Position numbers and translations under genes: made by a program | The notes under the pieces: generated by a model | What the model was told of the DNA's origin: nothing | Database searches by the model: none | The model's input: only the letters and a program-made list of their open reading frames with translations | In this document: positions 28,512 to 34,470 of the stretch, one piece after another | How positions within the stretch are numbered: the first letter of the stretch is position 1 | How the letters are laid out: every line of letters starts with the position of its first letter | From: Candidatus Omnitrophota bacterium | GTDB taxonomy: Bacteria > Omnitrophota > Gorgyraeia > Duberdicusellales > 4484-171 | Direction of reading: 5' to 3' | Length of the DNA: 34,539 bases | Assembly (NCBI GenBank): GCA_028711575.1 | Contig: JAQTSA010000006.1 | Span: forward strand, 1 to 34,539

Positions 28512-28886
28512 TTATTTCAACTCAACGGCCGCACCGGCAGATTCCAACTTTTTCTTAATCTCTTCAGCTTCTTCTTTAGAAACGTTTTCTTTGACTGGTT
28601 TAGGCGCAGAATCAACAAGATCTTTCGCTTCTTTTAATCCCAGCTCAGTAATCGCGCGGATTTCTTTAATCACAGCTATTTTATTCGCTCCAGCTCCGGT
28701 TAAAACAACCGTGAAAGAGGTTTTTTCTTCAGCTTCTTCAACTGCTACAGCACCAACAGCAGCCACCGCAGCTACCGGCGCGCTAGCCGTAACGCCGAAC
28801 TTATCTTCACAAGCTTTAACTAGTTCCGATAACTCTAATACCGTCATTTCTTCAACCATTTTCAAGATATCTTCTACTTTTGACAT
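28512..28886 (-). CDS. rplL: 50S ribosomal protein L7/L12
   Basis: L12 forms the flexible stalk that recruits translation GTPases. The 124-residue protein has the helical dimerisation domain (1-30), an Ala/Val-rich hinge (about 35-55) and the globular C-terminal domain with [12 protein letters not shown] and Gly-Leu-Lys-Glu-Ala-Lys-Asp-Leu-Val. The ATG has an excellent GGGAGG site, fitting its need for several copies per ribosome. The 116-base gap to rpoB is where E. coli has an attenuator; here I see only a 5-bp hairpin (28429-28444). Confidence 0.99.
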   Translation of the reverse strand: MSKVEDILKMVEEMTVLELSELVKACEDKFGVTASAPVAAVAAVGAVAVEEAEEKTSFTVVLTGAGANKIAVIKEIRAITELGLKEAKDLVDSAPKPVKENVSKEEAEEIKKKLESAGAAVELK

Positions 28887-28930
28887 CAGTTACCTCCCTT
28901 TCGAATTATTTTTTATTATTGTGCGATCCC

Positions 28931-29464
28931 TTAACTTTTTTTAGTCTTCTTTATCTCTTCAAGCGTCCATAGAAATTTAAGAACAATCTGGTTTAAAACT
29001 GTCATAAATCCAGTTATCGGCGACGCCAGGGCTCCGACAGCTGTACCGAGAAGGATTTCTCTTGCCGGTAATTTAGACAGTTCAATCAATTCTTTAGAAG
29101 TAATCCGCTTATTTTTCAGGATACCGCCTTTCAATTCCAAGGTTTCATTTTCTTTTGAAAAAGCTACCAATTTTTTGCAGGTTTCAACTACGTCCTGATC
29201 ATAAACAAAAACAATACCGGTCTCTCCGGTCACAAAATCATTTAAATCATCCCAGCCGATATCAAGAAACGCCTTTTTCACAAGAGAATTTTTAGCGACA
29301 AATATTCTTGACCCCAAATTATGAAGTTGGCCCCGAACATTATTCAAAACTACAGCCTTGACTTTGTTAAAGCTTAAGAAGTAACAAGCCTGGGAATTAC
29401 TAAAACTATCCTTGATTTCCGATGTAATTGTTTCTCTTGTAATAACGCCGACACTTTTCATCAT
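28931..29464 (-). CDS. rplJ: 50S ribosomal protein L10
   Basis: L10 anchors L12 dimers to 23S rRNA. The 177-residue protein has the RNA-binding domain (about 1-130) with Arg-Ile-Phe-Val-Ala-Lys-Asn-Ser-Leu and a C-terminal helix (about 140-175) that binds L12 dimers. Its start overlaps the rplA stop by four bases (ATGA). This leaves no room for the long L10-binding leader that precedes rplJ in many bacteria, so L10 autoregulation at that site is not possible in the usual form. Confidence 0.98.
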   Translation of the reverse strand: MMKSVGVITRETITSEIKDSFSNSQACYFLSFNKVKAVVLNNVRGQLHNLGSRIFVAKNSLVKKAFLDIGWDDLNDFVTGETGIVFVYDQDVVETCKKLVAFSKENETLELKGGILKNKRITSKELIELSKLPAREILLGTAVGALASPITGFMTVLNQIVLKFLWTLEEIKKTKKS

Positions 29465-30138
29465 AGCTGCACCCTTAACGATGGACTCATCGTCCTTGAT
29501 AAATAATAATTTTTAAATAACTCACCCTTAACCGACGGCGGTTTTACAGAGAGAAGAGAATCGACAAAAGCTTGAGCGTTCTCAAGTAAGGCATCTTTAG
29601 TAAACGACATCTTCCCCAAACCAACGCAAACTCCGCCGGTTTTATCCATTCTATAATCAACTTTACCCCGTTTGGCTTCTTTTACGGCAAAAGCTACATT
29701 ATCGGTAACCGTTCCTGTTTTCGGTGAAGGCATAAGGCCGCGCGGACCAAGAGTACGGCCGAGTTTGCTGACAACTCTCATCATTGAAGGAGTCGCGATA
29801 CAATAATCAAAATCATACCACCCTTCCTTTTCGATCTTATCCACAAAATCCTGAGCGCCGACATAATCAGCGCCGGCTTCTCTGGCCTGGGCTTCCTTTT
29901 CCGGTTCGCAAAAAACCAAAACTTTAACTTCCTTGCCAATACCATGAGGCAGAACCACCGCACCCCGAACCATTTGATCTGACTGCTTTGAATCAACATT
30001 CAGCTTACAAGCGAATTCCAATGTTTCATCAAATTTACATTCAGCCATCTTAGTCAGAGTTTCAACAGCTTCCTTAAGGGTATAAATTTTATCCTCTACC
30101 AGTTTTTCGGACTTTTTATATCTTTTACTACGTTTCAT
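29461..30138 (-). CDS. rplA: 50S ribosomal protein L1
   Basis: L1 forms the mobile stalk at the E site and in many organisms represses its own mRNA. The 225-residue protein contains the signature [13 protein letters not shown] followed by [11 protein letters not shown]. Domain II spans about 70-155. It lies 15 bases after rplK and overlaps rplJ by four bases. Confidence 0.99.
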   Translation of the reverse strand: MKRSKRYKKSEKLVEDKIYTLKEAVETLTKMAECKFDETLEFACKLNVDSKQSDQMVRGAVVLPHGIGKEVKVLVFCEPEKEAQAREAGADYVGAQDFVDKIEKEGWYDFDYCIATPSMMRVVSKLGRTLGPRGLMPSPKTGTVTDNVAFAVKEAKRGKVDYRMDKTGGVCVGLGKMSFTKDALLENAQAFVDSLLSVKPPSVKGELFKNYYLSRTMSPSLRVQL

Positions 30139-30153
30139 AATGCAACCCCTCGA

Positions 30154-30588
30154 TTATTCAACAACCTTGATACCACTGCTTCGGGCCGTACCCTCGATAA
30201 TTTTCGCAGCCTGATTAATATCAACTGTATTCAAATCTTCCATTTTTTCTCTGGCAATATCAAGAACCTGCTGTTTAGTTACTTGACCAATAAACTCTTT
30301 ACCGGGAGTACCGCTAGCCTTAGCAAGATTAGCTGCCCGCTTAAGCAAAACCGCGGCCGGCGGACTCTTGACGATAAAATCAAACGATTTATCCTCATAT
30401 ACATTTATAATTACCGGAACAATTATTCCTTCTTTTTGTTTTGTTGCCTCGTTAAACGATTTACAAAACTGCATTATATTTACACCATGCTGACCTAAAG
30501 CCGGACCAACCGGTGGAGCGGGATTAGCGCTGCCCGCAGGTATTTGAAGTTTTATTTGACTTACTGGTTTTTTCTTTTTCTTTGCCAT
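30154..30588 (-). CDS. rplK: 50S ribosomal protein L11
   Basis: L11 forms the stalk base and binds the GTPase-associated centre of 23S rRNA. The 144-residue protein has a proline-rich N-terminal domain ([14 protein letters not shown]) and the rRNA-binding C-terminal domain with Ser-Pro-Pro-Ala-Ala-Val-Leu-Leu-Lys. Proline 22-region residues targeted by thiopeptides appear normal. It follows nusG by 32 bases, and an L1/L11 block then continues. Confidence 0.99.
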   Translation of the reverse strand: MAKKKKKPVSQIKLQIPAGSANPAPPVGPALGQHGVNIMQFCKSFNEATKQKEGIIVPVIINVYEDKSFDFIVKSPPAAVLLKRAANLAKASGTPGKEFIGQVTKQQVLDIAREKMEDLNTVDINQAAKIIEGTARSSGIKVVE

Positions 30589-30620
30589 TAATTACTCCGG
30601 TTCTAAAAAAATCGTTTTTA

Positions 30621-31148
30621 TTATATCTTTTCTACCTGCCAGAACTCAAGTTCAACCGGGGTAGTACGCCCAAAAATTGATACCTGAACCTTTACTTTAC
30701 CTTTATCAGGCGACACGTCCTCTACCACACCATTAAAATTCACAAAAGGCCCTTCATTGACTCTTATACTTTCACCTTTCTCAAAGTTAACTTTTGGTGC
30801 CGGTTTTGCCTTACTTTCTTCGGCTTTTAGTAAAATTCGGTCAACCTCCTGCTGAGATATCGGCGACGGCTTGCGTTTTGGGCCAATAAAAGTTGTAATT
30901 CCCGGGGTATTTTTGACAAACAGCCAGGAATCATCATTCATTTCCATACGCACAAGAATATATCCGGGAAAAAACTTTCTTTCCAGGACTTTTTTCTTGC
31001 CCATCTTAACTTCGGTAACCTGTTCTTTGGGGATAACAACGTCAGAAATAATCTCCTGATAACTATAAACTTTTATACGCGCTTCTAAATTAGTCCGAGC
31101 CTTATCTTCAGCCCCACTTAAAGTATGTAAGATATACCATTGTTTCAT
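30621..31148 (-). CDS. nusG: Transcription termination/antitermination factor NusG
   Basis: NusG binds the RNA polymerase clamp, increases processivity and links to Rho and the ribosome via S10. The 175-residue protein has the NGN domain (about 1-110, with Pro-Gly-Tyr-Ile-Leu-Val and the following Thr-Pro-Gly-Ile-Thr-Thr-Phe-Ile-Gly segment) and a C-terminal KOW domain (about 120-175). There is no insertion between them. ATG follows AAGGGA, eight bases after secE. Confidence 0.99.
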   Translation of the reverse strand: MKQWYILHTLSGAEDKARTNLEARIKVYSYQEIISDVVIPKEQVTEVKMGKKKVLERKFFPGYILVRMEMNDDSWLFVKNTPGITTFIGPKRKPSPISQQEVDRILLKAEESKAKPAPKVNFEKGESIRVNEGPFVNFNGVVEDVSPDKGKVKVQVSIFGRTTPVELEFWQVEKI

Positions 31149-31156
31149 ATTATCCC

Positions 31157-31354
31157 TTATGATTTTAGAAACTCTCGCACCAAACTGGACAACCCTTTAT
31201 CGATAAAAAAGATATATAAGGTTAACATTGCCGCAACGATAATAACTATGAGAGTCGCGCTGGTTAACTCCTGACGAGTCGACCAATTAACCTTTTTTAA
31301 TTCTTCACGAATTTCTTTAAAAAACTTGGGTATTGCTTTTATCTTTTTGATCAT
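31157..31354 (-). CDS. secE: Protein translocase subunit SecE
   Basis: SecE stabilises SecY in the translocon. The 65-residue protein is the short single-helix form: an amphipathic basic N-terminal helix with Lys-Lys-Val-Asn-Trp-Ser-Thr-Arg-Gln-Glu-Leu, then one membrane helix (about 33-52). The E. coli protein has two extra membrane segments. It lies between tRNA-Trp and nusG, the classical arrangement. The ribosome site is weak, so translation may depend on nearby structure. Confidence 0.97.
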   Translation of the reverse strand: MIKKIKAIPKFFKEIREELKKVNWSTRQELTSATLIVIIVAAMLTLYIFFIDKGLSSLVREFLKS

Positions 31355-31392
31355 AATTGTTACCGATAATAAAAACGTTTCTTAAACGCAAC

Positions 31393-31466
31393 CAGGCGAG
31401 GCAGGGGTCGAACCTGCAACCCCCGGTTTTGGAGACCGGTGCTCTAGCCAATTGAGCTACTCGCCT
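31393..31466 (-). tRNA. tRNA-Trp (anticodon CCA)
   Basis: The minus strand folds into a full cloverleaf. The acceptor AGGCGAG pairs with CTCGCCT, followed by discriminator G. The anticodon stem CCGGT/ACCGG encloses the loop CTCCAAA, giving anticodon CCA for UGG. The 3' CCA is not encoded. Its place before secE is conserved in many bacteria. Confidence 0.97.
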
Positions 31467-31524
31467 AAACATGGTTGCAAGCGATAAACATAAAAACCGA
31501 AATATATTTTCCCACAGTAAACAA

Positions 31525-31559
31525 ATAAACCCAAAGAGCATAGGGAGCAGGTTTATGCT
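31525..31559 (-). promoter_or_regulatory. Two mutually exclusive small hairpins between rpmG and tRNA-Trp
   Basis: On the minus strand AGCATA (31559-31554) can pair with TATGCT (31542-31537). Alternatively ATAAACC (31556-31550) can pair with GGTTTAT (31531-31525). The two share bases, so only one can form. The second is followed by a T-rich stretch. The stems are short (6 and 7 bp), so any switch or attenuation role is speculative. Confidence 0.25.
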
Positions 31560-31578
31560 ACCCACCTAAAAAAACTTA

Positions 31579-31731
31579 TTAAGGTTTAGCTTCCCGATGT
31601 TCAGTATGTTTACGATCGAACCGGCAATACTTGCGAATAGTATACTTCTCGGGATGTTTACGTTTATTCCGCGTAGTATAGTAATTCTTACGTTTACATT
31701 CTGAACATGCTAGTGCAATTAATTCTCTCAT
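31579..31731 (-). CDS. rpmG: 50S ribosomal protein L33, atypical zinc site
   Basis: A 50-residue frame with ATG at 31731 and TAA at 31579 encodes L33. The first half, Leu-Ala-Cys9-Ser-Glu-Cys12-Lys-Arg-Lys-Asn-Tyr-Tyr-Thr-Thr, and the end Arg-Lys-His-Thr-Glu-His are diagnostic. In zinc-binding L33 the second pair reads Cys-Pro-x-Cys. Here it reads Cys36-Arg-Phe-Asp39, so one ligand is replaced by Asp, with His42 nearby. The gene sits between tRNA-Thr and tRNA-Trp, a common order. The ribosome site is modest. Confidence 0.95.
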   Translation of the reverse strand: MRELIALACSECKRKNYYTTRNKRKHPEKYTIRKYCRFDRKHTEHREAKP

Positions 31732-31804
31732 GGTAAGTTACAAAAAATTTAGTGGAAAAGGTTATAAATTTCCTGTTCCACAACTGTGGGTTTTCTTCCC
31801 TTTA

Positions 31805-31877
<73 letters not shown>

Positions 31878-31903
31878 AAATGTTCGTTTCCAATAATTTA
31901 AAG

Positions 31904-31931
31904 ATTTTACTCTAAAAGCTAATTTTGTCAA
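31904..31931 (-). promoter_or_regulatory. Main promoter of the tRNA-Thr/rpmG/secE-nusG-rpl cluster
   Basis: On the minus strand a perfect TTGACA (31926-31931) is followed after 16 bases by TAAAAT (31904-31909), five of six matches to the -10 consensus. Initiation near 31897 would leave about 20 bases before tRNA-Thr. No other comparable element exists upstream of the cluster. Confidence 0.75.
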
Positions 31932-32036
31932 GAAAAAAAAACTTATAATTCCTGAAAACAGCTATATTTTTGAAAAAAAAGAGCAAATTCCTATCAAAAA
32001 AAAGCTCTGATATAAAAAGATTCTATGAAATATGAT

Positions 32037-32064
32037 TTGAACTATTTAAAAGCGACATTATAAT
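32037..32064 (+). promoter_or_regulatory. Promoter of the lipoprotein phosphatase gene, very short leader
   Basis: TTGAAC (32037-32042) and a perfect TATAAT (32059-32064) are 16 bases apart. The start point would be near 32071, only about three bases before the ATG at 32074. The mRNA would then be almost leaderless, and no Shine-Dalgarno is seen. Confidence 0.55.
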
Positions 32065-32073
32065 ATATAAGAA

Positions 32074-32919
32074 ATGCGCCTATTAACAATTGCTATATTA
32101 ACAATACCTATATTATATCTAGTCGGGTGTTCTCCAATGCGATATCTTTGTAACTATACTTTAAAAGACTGGCCGCGATACGCCTCATATACAACGGCTA
32201 AAAAACCGCCCTTACCCCCCAACCAATCAATAAAAGTTGTCTCCTACAACATAAAACACGGCAAAAAAGTCAATAAAGCCTTAAAATTGCTAAAAGATAA
32301 CGGTCTCGACAACGCCGATATAATCCTTGCCCAAGAACTGACGCCCAATGCCGTTTTAGCTATCTCAGAGAATCTCGGCTACAATTACATCTACTACCCG
32401 GCGATATTACATCCGGTATTAAAACAGGATTTTGGTAACGCTATCTTTTCCCGCTGGCCAATCCTCAATGACGAAAAAATTATTTTACCCCATTTAAAGT
32501 CCCGCCGCCGCCAAAGAATCGCGATAAAAGCGACGGTTTTGATTAACGAAAAGAAAGTAACGGTTTATTCGCTGCACATGGGAATCTTTATCAAACCCGA
32601 CGACCGAAAACGGTTGGTTGATATAATTATCAAACCTTTACCTCGCGATTCCAACTATTTCATAATCGGCGGAGATTTTAACTCTTTCACAAGAAAAGAC
32701 CGTCAGCTGATCACTGAAGCTTTTAAAGACGAAGGTTTTGATCTAGCTAGCCAGGATCTGGGCTGGACCTATAAACAGTGGTATCTCTTTAACCGAAAAG
32801 TAGCCCTTGACCATATTTTTACAAAGAACATGGAAACTGTTGCCCAAGGTAAAATCGAAAGCCCCAAACCCAGCGACCACATCCCGATCTGGGTTGACTT
32901 AAACTTCCTCGAAAACTAA
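32074..32919 (+). CDS. Lipoprotein of the endonuclease/exonuclease/phosphatase family
   Basis: The 281-residue protein starts with a hydrophobic signal ending in the lipobox Leu-Val-Gly-Cys19, so it should be lipid-anchored outside the cytoplasm. The rest is a complete EEP domain (about 52-280): Asn59 in Val-Val-Ser-Tyr-Asn-Ile, Glu88 in Ala-Gln-Glu-Leu, His168, Gly-Gly-Asp201-Phe-Asn203, Asp246-His247 and Ser-Asp268-His269. All catalytic and metal-binding residues are present. Such enzymes cleave phosphodiester or phosphoester bonds in DNA, RNA, sphingolipids or inositol phosphates. Extracytoplasmic location argues for a nuclease or phospholipid role, but the substrate is unknown. It is divergent from the ribosomal cluster and overlaps the converging membrane-protein gene by four bases. 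Confidence 0.9.
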   Translation: MRLLTIAILTIPILYLVGCSPMRYLCNYTLKDWPRYASYTTAKKPPLPPNQSIKVVSYNIKHGKKVNKALKLLKDNGLDNADIILAQELTPNAVLAISENLGYNYIYYPAILHPVLKQDFGNAIFSRWPILNDEKIILPHLKSRRRQRIAIKATVLINEKKVTVYSLHMGIFIKPDDRKRLVDIIIKPLPRDSNYFIIGGDFNSFTRKDRQLITEAFKDEGFDLASQDLGWTYKQWYLFNRKVALDHIFTKNMETVAQGKIESPKPSDHIPIWVDLNFLEN

Positions 32920-33536
32920 TTCTTTTTAGATTTAACAAAAAGCAACGGAAAGACGATATCGCTGAGGCAACAAGGCAGCCAGACAGCGATAAAAAGGAAA
33001 ATAAAAATAACAATATAAACAGAAAAACTTAAAGCAAGCTCGCCCTTAGCCATCAGCATATGAAACAGCGACGCCCAAGTACTTATCAAGACATGGCCGA
33101 GATGAGGAAACTTAGTCTGCGGTTTAAAGTAGGCGATTAGTATTCCGGCAAAAGCCAAAGGATTAATCAGCCACCACTTTTCAATAAAGCCGATGTGGGC
33201 ATGACGATGCGGCAAATCTAAAAGAACCTCTCCTAAATAAGGGATCAGCGAATCGCTTAAAGTAGCAATGCCTACGGAACCGATAAATCCAACCAGAATA
33301 AACATGAAAAGATTACAGCGATGTTTAGAACCTCTTGGACACTGATGAAGGTGATACATCGAAGCCGTAACTAAGCTGCTCAATAAGACATGAGCCGGAT
33401 GAAAGATATAAAAGGCTTTATAGGAGACATGCTGAGGTATCGATTTAGAAAATAACAAGAGAACAACCCCAAGCAAAGCGCCGAAGGCTGTAAAGGGAAT
33501 GTGTTCTTTTAACTCTTTAAAAATCTTTTTTAACAT
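32916..33536 (-). CDS. Unrecognised His-rich multi-pass membrane protein
   Basis: I do not recognise this 206-residue protein. It shows about six hydrophobic segments (roughly 14-30, 43-62, 76-92, 122-137, 145-162 and 170-195). Thirteen histidines occur, several grouped at segment edges: His46 and His49, His62 and His64, Pro-His110-Arg-His112-Ala-His114, His145 and His148. Cys66, Cys74 and a Cys189-Cys190 pair add possible metal ligands, and Asp95 lies in a Ser-Asp-Ser turn. A metal- or haem-handling role is conceivable but unproven. The ATG has a GAGGA-like ribosome site. Its stop overlaps the converging lipoprotein gene by four bases. Confidence 0.75.
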   Translation of the reverse strand: MLKKIFKELKEHIPFTAFGALLGVVLLLFSKSIPQHVSYKAFYIFHPAHVLLSSLVTASMYHLHQCPRGSKHRCNLFMFILVGFIGSVGIATLSDSLIPYLGEVLLDLPHRHAHIGFIEKWWLINPLAFAGILIAYFKPQTKFPHLGHVLISTWASLFHMLMAKGELALSFSVYIVIFIFLFIAVWLPCCLSDIVFPLLFVKSKKN

Positions 33537-33651
33537 TTTTTGCCGATTCCTCTTTTTTATTGATGGTTATTTTATCCCAGTTAATTTTAAAAGTAAACTA
33601 TTTCTTTAAAAAAAAACTAAAGAACTTATCAGCGATATAGCATGTAGCTCA

Positions 33652-33693
33652 TTGGGTATCGGGTATTGAGAATAGGGTTTAGGGTAATAGAGA
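33652..33693. repeat. Degenerate heptanucleotide tandem repeat
   Basis: Consecutive seven-base units read ttgggta, tcgggta, ttgagaa, tagggtt, tagggta and atagaga. The consensus is about TTGGGTA. The pattern resembles the short tandemly repeated heptamers known from cyanobacterial intergenic regions, but identity of origin is not implied. Confidence 0.6.
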
Positions 33694-33750
33694 GTGATTG
33701 TGTTAGAAAATCAAACGATTTTCAGGAAGTGTTTTCTCCGAACAACTAAT

Positions 33751-33780
33751 TTCTATTGATTTCTATAAATTTCAATTTAT
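33751..33780. repeat. Decanucleotide tandem repeat
   Basis: Three ten-base units follow one another: ttctattgat, ttctataaat and ttcaatttat. A fourth diverged unit, ttccaaagca, may follow. The block is AT-rich, so chance similarity cannot be excluded. Confidence 0.4.
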
Positions 33781-33793
33781 TTCCAAAGCAACT

Positions 33794-33865
33794 GTTTGAC
33801 AGCACGCCAGTGGCAGTTTGACAGCGCCAAAGGCGCTAGTTTGACGCGAGCTAGCGAGTTTTGAC
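33794..33865. repeat. GTTTGAC direct repeats alternating with palindromes
   Basis: GTTTGAC occurs at 33794, 33816 and 33839, with a one-base-longer copy (GTTTTGAC) at 33858, so spacing is 22, 23 and 19 bases. Between copies lie GC-rich palindromes: gccagtggc, gcgccaaaggcgc (perfect arms of 5), and cgctag paired with ctagcg. An inverted copy GTCAAAC lies at 33936-33942. The function is unknown. Confidence 0.6.
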
Positions 33866-33882
33866 TATCTCTTGAATCACCC

Positions 33883-33914
33883 CTCAATAACTTAATTACT
33901 CAATCACTTAATAA
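33883..33914. repeat. Octanucleotide tandem repeat, four copies
   Basis: Four adjacent eight-base units, ctcaataa, cttaatta, ctcaatca and cttaataa, fit the consensus CTYAATNA. It lies about 28 bases from the stop of the small membrane-protein gene. Confidence 0.6.
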
Positions 33915-33941
33915 CCACATCTCAAAAGTGCTCTTGTCAAA

Positions 33942-34193
33942 CTAATACTGCTCTTTGATCGATTCAACCGTCACTTCGCCTACCCCTTTAAAATATTCAT
34001 CACGCCCTCTTTTACCGTCTTTTTTAGAAACAATATAGATGCTTGAGAAAATACCGATTGAAATCAGGAGAAAGCCAATAATAACCACAGTTCTGACCAA
34101 TACACTCTTGGTCATTTTGCAAACCCAGAGGAAAGCCGCAACCATTCCGGCTAAACCCACTCCGATTGATATAATACCTATAATTTGATACAT
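33942..34193 (-). CDS. Small two-helix membrane protein, unrecognised
   Basis: This 83-residue protein has two strongly hydrophobic helices (about 4-25 and 33-55) joined by a short basic turn, then a charged tail of about 28 residues that would lie in the cytoplasm by the positive-inside rule. I do not recognise a family. A good promoter and a nearby upstream terminator suggest an independent transcription unit. The ribosome site is weak. The gene is probably real on length, composition and its promoter, but no function can be given. Confidence 0.6.
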   Translation of the reverse strand: MYQIIGIISIGVGLAGMVAAFLWVCKMTKSVLVRTVVIIGFLLISIGIFSSIYIVSKKDGKRGRDEYFKGVGEVTVESIKEQY

Positions 34194-34212
34194 AACTTAT
34201 ACAACTTTATTG

Positions 34213-34240
34213 ATTATACCTTAACAGTCTAAACTCCCAA
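34213..34240 (-). promoter_or_regulatory. Promoter of the small membrane-protein gene
   Basis: On the minus strand TTGGGA (34235-34240) and a perfect TATAAT (34213-34218) are 16 bases apart. Initiation near 34206 would give a leader of about 13 bases before the ATG at 34193. Confidence 0.5.
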
Positions 34241-34242
34241 AT

Positions 34243-34278
34243 AAAAAAAAACCACAGTCAATTAAAACTGTGGTTTTT
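34243..34278 (-). terminator. Rho-independent terminator of the initiator tRNA gene
   Basis: A 12-bp stem (ccacagt with actgtgg, extended by five A-T pairs) with an eight-base loop is followed on the minus strand by a run of about eight T. It starts 12 bases after the tRNA 3' end. The A run on the other side makes it potentially bidirectional, though only the minus direction has a gene needing it. Confidence 0.9.
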
Positions 34279-34289
34279 GCAAGTCGTAT

Positions 34290-34366
34290 TGGTTGCGGGG
34301 CACGGATTTGAACCGTGGACCTCAAGGTTATGAGCCTTGCGAGCTACCTGGCTGCTCCACCCCGCG
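34290..34366 (-). tRNA. Initiator tRNA-fMet (anticodon CAT)
   Basis: The 77-base cloverleaf has acceptor CGCGGGG against CCCCGCA, leaving the unpaired C1-A72 that marks bacterial initiators. The loop CTCATAA gives anticodon CAT. The anticodon stem reads CAAGG/CCTTG, so the usual three G-C pairs become A29-U41, G30-C40 and G31-C39. Unlike the other two tRNA genes of the window, the 3' CCA is encoded. Confidence 0.96.
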
Positions 34367-34371
34367 TAAGT

Positions 34372-34399
34372 ATTCTAATTGATTTTGTTTTTTTGTCAA
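34372..34399 (-). promoter_or_regulatory. Promoter of the initiator tRNA gene
   Basis: On the minus strand a perfect TTGACA (34394-34399) and TAGAAT (34372-34377) are 16 bases apart. Only five bases separate the -10 from the tRNA 5' end, so transcription should begin at or within a few bases of mature position 1. Confidence 0.7.
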
Positions 34400-34415
34400 C
34401 AACCAATAACGATAT

Positions 34416-34470
34416 TGTCAAGCCAAAGTTAAAATGTCCCTTTTTTACCAAAGTTAAAGTGTCCCTTTTA
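34416..34470. mobile_element. Probable insertion-sequence end with two internal direct repeats
   Basis: Starting from TGTCAAG at 34416, the segment has two copies of ccaaagttaaaRtgtcccttt (34423 and 34448, period 25, one mismatch). A terminal TGT followed by repeated AAAATGTCC-like units close to a transposase gene end is a pattern I associate with IS21-like elements. The body would lie beyond the right edge of the window. The match is from memory and unverified. Confidence 0.45.

Larger units (their letters stand above)
33537..33941. other. 405-bp gene-free region rich in short tandem repeats
   Basis: No credible open frame or RNA gene is seen here. Its right two-thirds contain four different repeat blocks of periods 7, 10, about 22 and 8 bp, listed separately. 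The left part (33537-33650) is AT-rich without clear structure and probably holds the promoter of the upstream-lying membrane-protein gene. Confidence 0.7.

Noticed and set aside
31317-31565. Open frame of 82 codons over tRNA-Trp
   Set aside because: It reads through the tRNA gene and has no family resemblance.
31960-32010. gagc/gctc pair between A-runs as a terminator between divergent genes
   Set aside because: The stem is only five pairs with an 18-base loop. The region is simply AT-rich promoter DNA.
33794-33865. GTTTGAC array as a CRISPR
   Set aside because: The repeats are only 7 bases, the spacing is uneven, the spacers are palindromic, and no cas genes are nearby.
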